The translations under genes and the position numbers were made by a program. A stretch of DNA of 64,000 nt. Source: Apoderus coryli (lineage: Eukaryota; Arthropoda; Insecta; Coleoptera; Attelabidae). The stretch is taken from NCBI GenBank assembly GCA_911728435.2, contig OU452198.1:21362001-21426000 (forward strand), read 5' to 3'. The notes beneath the pieces are model-generated. The model was not told the origin of the DNA. It searched no databases and saw only the letters and a program-made list of their open reading frames with translations. Positions 31,697 through 43,799 of the stretch are shown piece after piece. The stretch's first letter is position 1; the number at the start of each line of letters is the position of its first letter.

Positions 31697-33178
31697 AATG
31701 TTATTTATTATTTAAGACTTTTAGACATGGCAAAACCTTATCAGCGAGAGGTGAACTATTCTAAATTACTTAATGTTGTTAGTTATTGTTTAAGATTTTT
31801 TAACCAATCTCATCCAAATAAGGTTAATCCATTTAATTCACTCAATGTGTGTCCAAAAGAACGAGAACTATCAGAAATGTATCTACTACGTCTACTTCAA
31901 GCACAATGTTTTCCAGACGAAATTCGCTTATTAAGGTTATCCAAACCTGTTCAAACTAACAGTAAATTACGCTGTTTAAACCCATTTCTTGATACTCATG
32001 GTCTTATCCGCGTAGGCGGCAGGCTTGAACACGCATCCTTGCACTTTAATTACAAACACCCTATTGTTGTACCTAAATCTCATCCTTTTACTATATCATT
32101 AATCCGTTATGAGCACGAATTAAATTTCCACTCAGGAATACAAGCGACTTTGTCGTTTATAAGACGTCGATTTTGGTCTTTAGACGGTAAGCAAGCAGTG
32201 CGTAATGTATTGCGTAAGTGTATTCGTTGCTTTAAAACTAATCCTCCGAAACACTCTTTTCAAATGGGAAACCTTCCTGTCAACCGTATATCTCCAGCGA
32301 GAGTGTTCTCAAATTGTGGTATGGACTGCGCTGGACCCTTCCTGTTGAAGGACGGCAAATATCGAAATAGAAAAATTTTAAAGGGTTATGTGTGCTTGTT
32401 TATTTGTTTATCTACAAAGGCGGTACATGTTGAACTTATGAGCGAACTCACCACTGATTGTTTTATAGCTACATTTAAGAGATTTGTGTCCAGACGAGGT
32501 ATGTGTGTCAATATCTATTCCGATAACGGATCTAATTTTATTGGCGCGAAAAATCAATTCAATAAAATTTTTTAACTAATTTCCAGCCCAGAAGTACAAA
32601 ATTACTTCAATAACCAGAAATGTCAATGGCATTTTATACCGGCTCACTCGCCCCACTTTGGAGGTTTGTGGGAAGCCGCTATTAAGTCCCTTAAATATCA
32701 CCTGAAGCGCATTCTATCAGACCATTTTACGTTTGAGGAATTTAGTACTATACTGGCACAAGTTGAAGCTACATTAAATTCCCGTCCACTCACTCCACTA
32801 TCCTCCGATCCTAACGACCTAGAGGCGCTTACTCCTGGACACTTCTTAATCGGAGGGCCTCTTAATGCTGTTCCTCAATTGGACTTGGTAAACGAGACAA
32901 CAAATAGATTAAGCCGATATGAGCATATGCAAAAGCTGTATCAGACGTTTTGGAAAAGATGGCAGCACGACTATCTACACAACCTTCAAAGAACAAGGTG
33001 GCAGTTTGATAAACCTATCCAGAACTTAGTTGGACGTTTAGTACTTCTTCGAGAAGATCATTGTCCGCCTCTCCAATGGGCACTTGGCCGCATCACTGCT
33101 GTGGTACAGAAAAAATTGTTCGCGTGGTCAGTGTTGCAACACGGAGTGGTGTACTCAAACGTACTTTACAGAAAATAA
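31697..33178 (+). pseudogene. BEL/Pao pol C-terminal half: RNase H end and integrase
   Basis: Integrates retrotransposon cDNA. The frame covers a BEL-specific linker (NYSKLLNVVSYCLRF), GLIRVGGRLEHASL, the HHCC zinc-binding part (HELNFHSGIQATLS...CIRCFKTN), and the integrase core. GMDCAGPF (first Asp), IYSDNGSNFIGA (second Asp) and GGLWEAAIKSLK (Glu) keep the DDE triad. It ends with ALTPGHFLIGGPL and the C-terminal WxxWQHDYLHNLQRT and LVLLREDHCPPLQW blocks. One in-frame TAA at 32573-32575 separates two otherwise continuous frames. Upstream gag, protease and RT are missing; a composite repeat abuts at 31696. Confidence 0.9.
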
Positions 33179-34309
33179 GTGTTCTACCTATTGACTAAGG
33201 TGACATTTAATTTTGAGTTATTATTATTTCATTTAGTGTTAGTTTTGATTAATATCGTTTATATTGTATTTTTTGATTATGAACTTTGATAGTATTTAAG
33301 AAATCATCAATGTTTTATCACATGATGTTATAGAACTAAATCTATTATTATTTGTTGGTTCTTTCTTTGAAAGTAGTACTTTCAAGGCGGGCGGTATGTC
33401 TGATCTTGTGAACATATTTAACGTAATATTTTAATACCACTGAATTTCCAGCCCAGAAGTACAAAATTACTTCAATAACCAGAAATGTCAATGGCATTTT
33501 ATACCGGCTCACTCGCCCCACTTTGGAGGTTTGTGGGAAGCCGCTATTAAGTCCCTTAAATATCACCTGAAGCGCATTCTATCAGACCATTTTACGTTTG
33601 AGGAATTTAGTACTATACTGGCACAAGTTGAAGCTACATTAAATTCCCGTCCACTCACTCCACTATCCTCCGATCCTAACGACCTAGAGGCGCTTACTCC
33701 TGGACACTTCTTAATCGGAGGGCCTCTTAATGCTGTTCCTCAATTGGACTTGGTAAACGAGACAACAAATAGATTAAGCCGATATGAGCATATGCAAAAG
33801 CTGTATCAGACGTTTTGGAAAAGATGGCAGCACGACTATCTACACAACCTTCAAAGAACAAGGTGGCAGTTTGATAAACCTATCCAGAACTTAGTTGGAC
33901 GTTTAGTACTTCTTCGAGAAGATCATTGTCCGCCTCTCCAATGGGCACTTGGCCGCATCACTGCTGTGGTACAGAAAAAATTGTTCGCGTGGTCAGTGTT
34001 GCAACACGGAGTGGTGTACTCAAACGTACTTTACAGAAAATAAGTGTTCTACCTATTGACTAAGGTGACATTTAATTTTGAGTTATTATTATTTCATTTA
34101 GTGTTAGTTTTGATTAATATCGTTTATATTGTATTTTTTGATTATGAACTTTGATAGTATTTAAGAAATCATCAATGTTTTATCACATGATGTTATAGAA
34201 CTAAATCTATTATTATTTGTTGGTTCTTTCTTTGAAAGTAGTACTTTCAAGGCGGGCGGTATGTCTGATCTTGTGAACATATTTAACGTAATATTTTAAT
34301 ACCACTGAA
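32580..34309 (+). repeat. Perfect 865-bp tandem duplication
   Basis: 32580-33444 is followed directly by 33445-34309, and every stretch I compared is identical. The unit holds the last third of BEL integrase, the 3' untranslated part, the GGCGGGCGG polypurine-like tract and the first bases of the presumed LTR. The junction joins CCACTGAA to TTTCCAG with no filler. Confidence 0.95.
33531..34043 (+). pseudogene. Duplicate integrase C-terminal frame
   Basis: 170 codons identical to 32666-33178, starting inside the catalytic core (GGLWEAAIKSLK region). It arises only from the tandem duplication and is not a functional gene. Confidence 0.9.
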
Positions 34310-34490
34310 GTAATATTAACCTTCTGTTATTGTGTATATGACGTCACACTATGTATGAGACTATTTTCTTATTTTTATAGTGTTCTGTATTGTGTGCTTT
34401 GCGCAACGAGAATAGACTGTTCCAATATGGCGAATATAGCTTGTTTTTGTTAAGTTAACGAACCGTTGTTTTATTATTTTTATCAACAAA
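34262..34490 (+). repeat. Possible BEL 3' LTR
   Basis: It follows AAGGCGGGCGGTA, a typical BEL polypurine tract, and starts TGTCTGATC; a plausible end is ATCAACA near 34490. Its beginning is also present in the first duplicate (33397-33444). The 5' partner is not in the window. Confidence 0.4.
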
Positions 34491-34514
34491 AATCCTGCAT
34501 AAAATTAGTAGGTA

Positions 34515-35880
34515 AACAAGTATCGCAAAACTATTCAGGACGGTTCTTGGTCCCTTGTTGTTTAACATATACCTTAATGATTTGTATACGATAGACACCG
34601 TGGGCAATATAATAAGCTTTGCAGACGATACTGCTGTTTTGTATAATGACTACAATTGGTCTATCTTGAAGGAAAAAGTTGAAACAGATTTCCAGAACAT
34701 TATTGAATATTTTAACTCCAAATCTCTCACTATTAATTTTGACAAGACACATTTTATGTGTTTTGCCTCATACATAAATGGTCTTCCTGATTACGACCAG
34801 TTAAATCTCAAGAAAGGATTGAACATAATTACTATTGATAAAAAAGATTATATAAAATATATGGGAATTTTTCTCGATAGTCATTTGAAATGGGACATAC
34901 ATGTCAAAAATGTAGTAATGAAACTAGGATCCTTGTTGTATAAATTTAAATATCTGGTGCGCATAGTTGACTTAAAAACATTGAAAGTTTTATATCATGC
35001 ATTGGTGGAGACCCACTTGACCTATGGATTATTGGTATGGGGTGGTGCAACAAAGACACACTTATACAACTTGGAAAAGATGCAAAAATGGATATTGAAG
35101 ATTATCTTTAGAAAAAAATGCACCTACCCTTCAGAGGCACTCTTTGATGAGGCAAACGTTCTTAATATACGACAACTTTTTAGTTGTATGATATTGAATA
35201 CTCAACATAAGAATAAACACGAATTGACTCCCATAGATCATTATTACGGCACTCGGTTGAGGGAAACTGCGAGCAGAATACCACGCACTGTCAAGACAAT
35301 AGCACAACGTAGTTATTTCTTTTTGGGTCCTAGGTTGTACTCTAAAATTCCCCTACAATATCAACTAAAACTCAAATATTTTGTTTTAAAAAAGAATTAA
35401 AGAATGGGTAATATCTTTGGGCAGGTCTGAAATTGATCGTTTAATAGATCTTAAAAACTATAGTTAACACAGTCGTTTGGAGTGTGGTTCACTGCATTTC
35501 TGTTCAATGTTTGATTGTTTGTTGTTAGTGTAAGGTATATTTAAATGTATTAGTTAATAGTATAATTGGTCTTTTGGTCGGTTTATTTGTATTGCGCGCA
35601 CTTAAGACATATTTTCATATTGTGGCCGATTGGACATGCATTCTGTGCACACAAGTATAACTTTCGCAGAGAGTGTAAAGTCGGATAAGATCGATCGTTA
35701 TTGTTTTGCCGCGCTCTATGAATGGACAGATTAGGGGATTTTTAGTAGTTACGAAATCGAACAAGCTTTTTAAGCTTAAAGATATTTTAATTTATTTGCG
35801 TATTCTTATGTAGGTGTAAGTTTGTAAAACTACTAATTCCTTCTTCGTGAATAAATATTATATTATTATTATTATATTCC
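34515..35880 (+). pseudogene. 5'-truncated LINE: RT second half and 3' tail
   Basis: Non-LTR reverse transcriptase beginning at the end of the PQG block (TVLGPLLFNIYLNDLYT in shifted frame, then 34555 onward). It has the catalytic ISFADDTAVLY near residue 25, LTINFDKTHFMCF, YIKYMGIFLDSHLKWDIHVK, THLTYGLLVWGGA and LEKMQKWILKIIFRK, with the usual thumb and tail to 35400. The frame is open for 281 codons, so decay is slight. About 480 bp of 3' UTR follow, ending in a TATTATTATTATTATA tract typical of some LINE 3' tails. 5' truncation is the normal LINE outcome. Confidence 0.85.
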
Positions 35881-36079
35881 GATTTTGATTGGTATTTTGT
35901 TGATTTCCATCAATACCTCCTTGAGAATCGGTGCACGATAGCAGTTGCATTTGGATTTTGCTGTGCTCGGTATGATGTAAAATTTGTTCCCTTAGTCAGT
36001 TTTAGTGTTCCCTTCTAGATGGTATGATTTGTAAATTTTCGAGTGTTGGTTAGCTTTTACTTATTTCATTGTTAATGGA

Positions 36080-36535
36080 ATTATTATGGCTGTTATATAG
36101 AGTGTCGAACAGTACTCTACGCTGTGTGATTTCCGCTTCTCCGTCGTCATCATCCAAGCTGATTCGCTGAATGCGATTCTCTGCCTCTTGGACTTGAGAT
36201 AGCATCATCTTGCCATCTTTACCGTTAAGTTCATAGGTACAGCCAACGCCGGCTGACCAATAAGAATGTCAGCTCCCCCAATACCGCAATCAACCAACAA
36301 AACATCTAATTTCAGCAGTACGCCATCTACAGTGACAGGAATCTTTGCCATTGCCTTCACTATACACAACCCATCGCCAACCCCTTTTAGTATAATACCA
36401 GATACCGGTTCGGCCTTGTAGGTACCTAAAGTCTCGAAACAAGTCGCCGTCATCACAAAATGAATTAATGTTATCATCCGATGAATTTCGATTTGTAAAT
36501 TTAGTTGCGCCGAAGTACCCTTCCATAAATTTCAC
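36080..36535 (-). pseudogene. Gypsy-type aspartic protease fragment
   Basis: The minus-strand frame contains GVGDGLCIVKAMAKIPVTVD, LKLDVLLVD and ADILIGQPAL, the second half of a retrotransposon protease (flap region and ILIGxxxL). The DTG/DSG active-site half is not visible. Below it, a frame with LSQVQEAENRIQRISL and RRVLFDTL may be the start of the pol linker. Both ends are cut off. Confidence 0.5.
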
Positions 36536-36625
36536 GTATGATTTGTAATCCTCTGGGCAGAATTCATATACAGATGATTTTTGAAAATGTCATTTCTTTG
36601 GGTAGATATGCATTTGCTTGAGCAT

Positions 36626-37550
36626 CTAACGGGTATAACGCACAACTTCTATTCTATTAGTGGATTTAATAATGGTTCTAGGTTTGCAAGCCCGCACAAA
36701 TGCTTCTTTAAATAATGCGCAAAAATTATACCGTGTAATTGGGGTACTGGTTTTCCATTCTACTTTTAGGGGCCTAAATATATAGACATCACATGGCTGT
36801 AAAATACGTGTCGCAATTGGATAGAGACAATAAAGGATTATCTGTTTTTTTGAGTAAAAGTCGCAGAGTTCTAAATTATAATGAGATCTGTGTCCATCAA
36901 TGAAGAGGATTACGGGAAATTTAATGTCCTCTTTAATAAGCCAAGGGTTAAAAATGTTGCCTATATATTCAAAAAACATTGCGCTGGTTATCCAGGCGGA
37001 GTCCGAACTTCCAATTGCCCATCCCTTTTGAACAGAAAGCGTTAATTCCTTGAGTATTCGTTTGAGGAGAAAATGATCATTGGTGAAACTACTACTCCAT
37101 TTGCTGCAAAATTGCAAAGGACAGTAATAGATTCTTTTTCACTACCTGGTATAATTTCGTGAATATTTCTAAGGTTTTTTTCGTGTTGGGGCCAAAATCA
37201 AACCTTTTTGCATATGCGTGAAGCATCATTCTTGATTTCCAACACATGTTCGTTTCTTAAATACTGTTCTAAATCTTCAAACCACCTCCTAATTGCGAGT
37301 TCAGTAACTGAATCTCTGGCCTTTGAAATTATTGCTGTATTTCTTTTAGAAATTTCGGAATATCTTCGTAGAAACAACCATTTCTCTCCAGGTTTATCAC
37401 GAATTTATTTACCCTAGAACAAGCTTTTACCACTTTTTGAACAGCGTTTTTTTCCTTCTTCAAGGTGCATGGGAAAACCTAATTTGGCTTTAGCTACAAT
37501 CCAGTTGGCGAGTTTTTGCTCATTTTCCTAAATTAAAATAGTCGGAGGCC
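36626..37550 (-). pseudogene. Second pogo/Tigger-like transposase fragment
   Basis: Reading down from 37550: LANWIVAKAKLGFPM, a broken stretch, SVTELAIRRWFEDLEQYLRN (37300-37235), NFAANGVVVSPMIIF (about 37105), GWAIGSSDSAWITSAMFFEY, FPVILFIDGHRSHYN (second Asp) and RILQPCDVYIFRPLK (third Asp), ending near 36626. It is the same superfamily as 8800-11023 but clearly a different lineage. The first Asp block is unreadable. At least four lesions; no TIRs found. Confidence 0.8.
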
Positions 37551-38084
37551 CATTTTACTTTCGATCGGAACTTTTCGTTTTAATTTATTATGTAAAGTTG
37601 ATTTTGGTATACAATATTTTCGGTGTATTTAAAGCGCACATAATTTGATGTCTTCTAAAAATTATGGAAATTTCAGTAAATGAACCCCAGTAAAAGAACA
37701 GTGTTCATTAAGCACTGTAAGATACTTTTAAGGCATACTTTTACATGTTTTATAATTGACGCCAACTCCAGTAAATGAACTACCTGTTCATATACTAGAT
37801 AACCGAAGAAAATTTTACCCAATGAATGACACCCGAGATTATATAGAAAATATAGATATTGGATGTTAAAACAAATAAAAATATTTGACCTTTGAATGCG
37901 TAAAATTATTTCATATACGCATGTATTTCACAGATTTTAATATATACCGATTAATAACTGGCATATAACGTTTTTTATGTTCTTTGACCGTTCTAGTTTA
38001 ATAGTTCATGATTTAATTTTCTTGGTTTTCATTCATAAAAATCATCTAATTTTTTAATAAACATAATAAAGAAAATTTTAAATA
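37551..38084. other. No gene seen
   Basis: AT-rich without recognisable features. Confidence 0.4.
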
Positions 38085-38870
38085 AAAACCAATACTATAT
38101 TAAAAATACTTGGGAATTTAAAGAAAAAATTAATAACAATACAATACCAAACGAATACGAGTTGATTTCCTTGGATGTTGTGTCACTACAGACAAGAGTG
38201 CCTATAACAATAGTTAAAAACATTATACAAAAAGAATGGAACGACACAAAACAGTACACAGATATCCCACAAGAAGAATTTATTGAAGCAGTCGAGGTCA
38301 CATTGGAATCAACATATTTTACATTTGATGACAAATTATATAAGCAGATTAATGGTTGTGCAATGGGAGCTACAATTTCCAGTGTCATTGCACAAATGGT
38401 AATGGAGGATCTTGAAAAATCCATACTTACCGATTTAAACTTCCACATTCCTTTCTTTTTCCGTTATGATGACGATTGCATTACTGCAGTACCAAAAAAC
38501 AAAATCGAACTTATTCTTTAAAAATTTAACTCATACCATGAGCGACTGCAGTTTACAATTGAGACAGAAAGAGATAATAAAATAAATTTTTTAGATGTCA
38601 CTCTGCATAAAATAGATAATAAAATTAAAACATCATGGTATACTAAACCAACCTGGGCATCAAAATACCTCAATTTTATCTCTAACCATCCAGCTGACCA
38701 AAAAAGATCGGTTGTCATCGGATTAGGAAATAGAGCCATCCAATTGCCAGATCCGGAGTTTAGGCCACTATCTATAGAAACTGCAAAAAGGGCTCTAATA
38801 AGAAACAATTACCCACCACAATTAATAAATGGAATTTTCAAAAACAGGATAGCAAACTATATAATAATAT
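38085..38870 (+). pseudogene. Second PLE reverse transcriptase, different lineage
   Basis: NTWEFKEKINN leads to ELISLDVVSLQTRVPI, YKQINGCAMGATISSVIAQM, and FRYDDDCITAV, where the catalytic YVDD reads YDDD. After one in-frame stop at 38519-38521 come ERDNKINFLDVTLH, WYTKPTWASKYLNFISNHP and LIRNNYPPQLINGIF, the PLE RT thumb. The last block ends at about 38870 and there is no GIY-YIG domain after it. It is clearly distinct from the PLE at 17143-19880 (CAMGATIS against LAMGSNLS). Confidence 0.85.
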
Positions 38871-39154
38871 AACTAGAGCCCTAACAACTTCAGACATATC
38901 TGAGAAATATAACTTACTTTTGGATAGAAGATTGGTATTAATCGAAACACAATTAGAGCAATATGAAGAAAATGTAAAATTTCAAAAACAGGAACATACG
39001 TTGAAATTAGAATGATTACGCGTTGAATTACAATATAAAAATATATTAGTAAGGAAGTTGGGTAGCACATTATGAAATACAAACTCATTTGTAAAGTTAC
39101 TCTGTAATTTTTTTAATTAAAATAAAAAACAATACAAACTGTACAAAAAATATC
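38871..39154 (+). other. Possible coiled-coil tail of a MADF/Myb-type protein
   Basis: The frame 38871-39018 reads YNLLLDRRLVLIETQLEQYE then a Lys/Glu-rich coil. It resembles C-termini of zeste/Myb-like Harbinger proteins. Only weak support; otherwise no gene. Confidence 0.25.
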
Positions 39155-40300
39155 TCAAAGGTGTCCAAAATACTGGTTAATAAGATTACGTCTATGATTT
39201 ATAACTGGGAGTGGTTCATTTTCATTAACTGGGACTGGAACATGCGGAATATTTTCCATTTCAACTAAGTATCTCAGGTTTTTCCATTTTCCTGGAGAAT
39301 AAATATACTGACAATGTGCTCCAACATATTTTTCTACGAGTGCAAAATCACGGTCCGAGGGAAGCGTAACTGCCAGTAACCCCAACCAAACTGATACTAG
39401 GGTCAAATTTTTATTTTGATCGCCAGAGTAGTCCAAAATAGCTATGAGTTTGGTACCCCTATTATTGTGCTGCGAAAAGTGCTGCAACAGGCAACTATTA
39501 ATTTCATCAGCTCCCCTTCCAGCGGTGGATACATCCCACATATAAAATTACCCTTGTGATGTATGCAAATTATGTATACTGAAATTATAGCAAAACATTT
39601 TCTTTTTATAGAAGGTAGGTCCTAATGATAGTTTCGGCGTTGGTAGTGCATGTTGTAAATCAAAGGTTATAGCAAAAATTTCTTTATTCTGCGACGCTTC
39701 CATGGTTGCCTTCCGTATAGCATCCTGGCCAGATTTAGCCCTTCTGTGGCGTAATTCTTGCCGTACTTTTAATTATTTAGTAGCTTCTTCGTCCATTTTT
39801 ATTGAAGCTTCTTTAAGGGCGATATTAATTCGATCACAAGTGCTGTGTCGATTTTTGGATTTTTAAATTTAATATTAAACTCCTCCGTGAATATTCGTTT
39901 GAATTTGTCTGAAGAAAGTTAGCTTGCACCCTGGATTATACATTCTTGTTTATAGGCATCGTAACATTTTTCAACTGTCTAATCCATGGTCATGAATAAA
40001 GTGTTTGGGTTGTCTTCCCGGAAGTAATGGCATTCGTACTTGTAAAGTCTTTCGATAAACGTTCGTACATAGTTGATTTGTTTATATTTTCTTTTATGGT
40101 TTTTGTGAGCACCTCTACCATCCAGCTTTGGGGTTGATGAACCGGTCTTCAAGTATTTCACTATCTTTTCAACTCTTCCCCTATGTCTTGGTAAACCTTG
40201 AATATCCAAAAAGGCCACTCTACGCACCTGTACTTTACTGTTTGATGTTCCATTTATGTAATAGTTTACTGCGAAATTTTGTCTGGAATCCGTATTGTTT
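39155..40300 (-). pseudogene. Uncharacterised transposon-type protein, family F3, copy 2
   Basis: Minus strand from 40300: NYYINGTSNSKVQVRR (first block), LPRHRGRVEKIVKYLKTG, DGRGAHKNHKR, FIERLYKYECHYFRED (40227-39979), a middle part in changing frames with EIFAITFDLQHALPTPKL and FYKKKMFCYNFSIHN (about 39690-39590), then MWDVSTAGRGADEINSCLL, IAILDYSGDQNKN and WLGLLAVTLPSD to 39155. This copy supplies the middle and C-terminal parts that copy 1 (6648-7925) lacks. FDLQ and DYSGDQN look like two Asp motifs of an RNase H-like nuclease; that is my inference. About four lesions. Confidence 0.6.
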
Positions 40301-42555
40301 GATATTATTATTATTTAGCAAACAGATATTAATTTTGGATGTTAAAATTCATCATTTTCCAAACGTTTTCAAATATAGTTGATCTTTCTGTTTCTGTTGT
40401 ATTAACAAAGCACTTACTTTTGCAGGAACAGTTGGGGCTCATCATTGTTTCTTGTTGTTTATTGCCGTTACCTCGATATATAAGTATGAGTCTTTCCACT
40501 GTTTCTCTTCTTCTGTTGAGCTAGCGTTACTATTGACTTAATTCCTATCACCTCTTAACTTTTAAACGCCGTTTACATAGGGAAAATTAAGTACTTACCT
40601 ACCGTTCTGTGTGGCAAAATAAATAACATTTTGGTACCTGTTTTTAACGCAAGTTTATTGAACACCTATATACAGTTCATCGTTACGTATTTTACGCCAT
40701 TTACCACTTATGTGTTATAATTTATTGCCTTAATTCATTACCGTCAATCTCCTGAAATATGCGGAAATGATTTAGCACAATTTTATAGTAATTGTAAATA
40801 TTTAGTAGGTACTTACCGAGTGAGGGTATCCTTGGCTATGCCCTCAATTGATTTTAGTTGGTTCGGTTCGGCTGTGTTCTTCAAGGCCTTTGTTGCCCCT
40901 TATTAAACCTGTGATGGCGCTTTGACGTTGCCCTTATTTTGTGCCATAATTCGTGAATGTCTTCATGATTGTACTAGTATAAAAAGTAAAATGTTTACTT
41001 TACCTATATTACTCTTATTTTAAACCCTACCTGTTACTTGTGTTGGGTATTTCCACACTTTGGTAGTTCCTCTGACTAGTCTGCTTCTAGAGCTGATTGC
41101 TGCTTTAATCCATATCATATTTTGGTTGCGTAGCCTTGGGAAGCTTTTCTGGTTTGTATCTATGTCACGGATGCCTTTTTAGCCCTGAAAATTAGTTGTA
41201 TTAGTTGTGATCAACGAGTTTGTTATATAAACAAACAACAGCATGAATACCGGTTGTTATCATACTGTAAGACATGGAAATATACGTAGTGACGGTATGC
41301 TCGAGTACTTAAATTTCATTGAGTTTCCCATAGTTATTTCAGCTGATTATTGCATATTTATTCATAAATAGTTAATATTTTTTATTAAACAAGATTACAT
41401 CCGTCAATCGCTATGTCGGTTTGAAGTAAACACTTGTCAATTGCCTTGTGTTTTCGTGACGTATTGCGAATTTTTGCAACAGGTTAGTCTCTTCTCGCCA
41501 ATTGTTGGCTTTTGTGGAAGTAAAATGTTACACAACATACTTCCTACATAAAAGCAAGTAAAACTCTTCAGATACATGTTTGCGAATAGGGTTGAGTAAT
41601 AATTCGCATTGTACGTGATGTTTGGGCGTGGTTGTCGCATGTTCGACGATCGAACATTCTGACCGGTGGTGGAAGTGCATCTCTGCTGTGACGAGATATT
41701 GTTGGTGGCGTCTGATTGGTTAAGACAGCTGGTACCACTGACCTCCGTCTTCCTGCTCATTTCAGATTACCATTTTTGGTGTTTGACCATTTCTGTCCGG
41801 TGTGCTGTTGAAGACTTTGGCTGGACAATTTTTAATCCAGGGTGGGGAGTATTTAGAGCCGTTGCGGTATTGGAACGTTGGTGAAACTGATTTTGATTGT
41901 ACGTTTGTAAGATCCCGTCTGCTCAGCGAGCAGGAATAATTAAGTCTTTAGCACCACGTGAATAGTTCGGCTTTCATACCAATTTTCTTGTTACTTATAT
42001 TTACATTTCTTTTTAGCCGTTCATGGTAGCTGTCTCTACTACCAACCGAGAATGATAATTGTTCAATATTTCAATCAAGAAAACCCTCGAAACGAGCTCA
42101 GTAGTTATTTGATCAAGAAACTTATATTTGATTACTAAAAGCTTTTGCTTTTAGGGGTATTTTCCCTCCCTTAACTCTACCGTTTACGCCAGGGTCATTG
42201 GCCGTGACTCCTGCGTTTATAGCTGTGTTGTCGACATGGTGCGGGTAATACTCGTAATCAACGGATTCGTCTCCAAGGATGTATCTAGGTTCGGGAACGG
42301 ACCGAAGATTTCACCTAGTGAAGGTTTGTCAGGGTGCTGCCAGACTGTAAGTCATGTTTTAAATATTTCATGGACTTCAGCATAGGAATGTTAGTTGTAC
42401 TTATAAAAATTTAGTTTTAGTTGATTTTCATATTCGTGGTTTCCTTAGTGGCCTTCACCTTTTTCAGTAATATTTTGTGACATGATAAATATTGAATCTG
42501 GCCTTCAGCTTTTGTGTTCACGAGATTTAGTGATCATTGTTTTCTTTTTACATAG
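40301..42555. other. No identifiable gene; one weak coding-like patch
   Basis: About 2.2 kb with only short frames. On the minus strand 42350-42190, two adjacent frames give WQHPDKPSLGEIFGPFP and YILGDESVDYEYYPHHVDN after a possible TTACAG acceptor. It looks protein-like but I do not recognise it. Frames at 41437-41884 are low-complexity shadows. Confidence 0.3.
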
Positions 42556-42559
42556 AATC

Positions 42560-42985
42560 AGTGATGGATTTATTTTGTACCTATGTACTAGCTACTCAAT
42601 CGTTTAGTTATAAGTCGAAATTTAAGACAAATTTATCTGAATTTAGTCATTTTCAATCAGAAATTGAATTCACCCTAGAGTTAAAGGGTGCATCTAGTGC
42701 TTCGGAATCTTGAGCATGAAGCTGATGAAGCAACAGAATTTGAGGATGATTATTTTGACATTATTTCTCATGCTAAATTTCTATTATCGAAGTATGACTC
42801 TGTCCACAATAGTGAGACAAATTCACTAACTCAATTATAGCAATAATGATATCAATCAAGTTGAGGCCGTCCAAGGGTTTAAACTACCTGAAATTGAGAT
42901 TCCTGTTTTTAAAGAGTCATTCGAACACTGGCTCGAGTTTCGAGACACCTTTAAAGTTTTAGTTTACGAAAGTGCTAGGCATAGA
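42560..42985 (+). pseudogene. BEL/Pao gag N-terminal fragment
   Basis: The ATG at 42563 (MDLFCTYVLATQSF) leads into a helical region. After frame changes come FKLPEIEIPVFKESFEHWLE and FRDTFKVLV, the diagnostic DUF1759 start (normally LPxIxLPxFxGxxxxWxxFxDxF). At least three frameshifts are present and the fragment ends near 42985. Confidence 0.65.
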
Positions 42986-43194
42986 GCGATTCAAAAATCC
43001 TACTACACACAAAAAATAATTTGCTTGGTTTAAATCGATGTTTCCATTCAAGCATATGTTAGATTTGTATATCCCCGAGAATATATCTATTTCAATGTAG
43101 ATTATCAAATTCTCAATGGTATTAATTTGAATGGAGCATATGAACATTTGATTTTCCAAAAAAATGTAGTCTTAAATTAAATAAACTGGTTACT

Positions 43195-43560
43195 CAATCA
43201 TAACATACCGGGTTTAGAATAAAGTATAGCGTCTGATTACATTGAAAATTTAATATGCTTATGTTGAGAATATGAATTCTCAAAGCAAGTATAGAATTAG
43301 CTTATATTAAACATTTGGTATGATTATTTTGAGAATATGAGCTCGTTCAGGGTTTAGAATAAAATATAGCATCTGCTTACATTGAAAATTTAATATGGTT
43401 ATATTATTATATTATATTAAACATTCGGTATGATTATTTTGAGAACATGATTTCTCAAAGTAAGTATAGAATTAGATTATATTAAACATTTGGTATGACT
43501 ATTTTGAGAATATGAATTCTCAAAGTAAGTATAGAATTAGATTTTTTTTTCTGAAGTAAT
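43195..43560 (+). repeat. Short dispersed/tandem repeats with GAATTC-centred palindrome
   Basis: TATTTTGAGAATATGAATTC and variants recur at about 43265, 43330, 43435 and 43500, each next to AAACATTTGGTATGA and AAGTATAGAATTAG. The two last copies are about 64 bp apart. It could be a decayed LTR or a small satellite. Confidence 0.6.
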
Positions 43561-43567
43561 TCATCTA

Positions 43568-43622
43568 TCGAGGAGTGAATAGTATGATTTGAATAAAACG
43601 ACGTCTACTCCACAAAATGACC
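43568..43622. repeat. Solo end of the PLE-type foldback family
   Basis: GAGTGAATAGTATGATTTGA followed by AACGACGTCTACTCCACA matches the tail/arm junction of insertions 1 and 3. No hammerhead or palindrome is attached. Confidence 0.5.
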
Positions 43623-43799
43623 TATATATATATATGTAAAGAAATACTTAGTCCTTATTTAAGGGAGTGAGATATTCTCATACATGTAACAAAAAAAAAA
43701 TAAAAATACCAGTTCAAAATACAAATTTATTAAATATACCAAGAGACACCTCTGAATATATAATAACAAAACATATATTAATAACAATAATTATTATAT

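Noticed and set aside
32580..34309. Direct repeats read as two LTRs
   Set aside because: The 865-bp unit contains integrase coding sequence and is directly adjacent, so it is a tandem duplication.
41437..41884. Overlapping frames on both strands
   Set aside because: No conserved motif, biased composition and no splice or start support.
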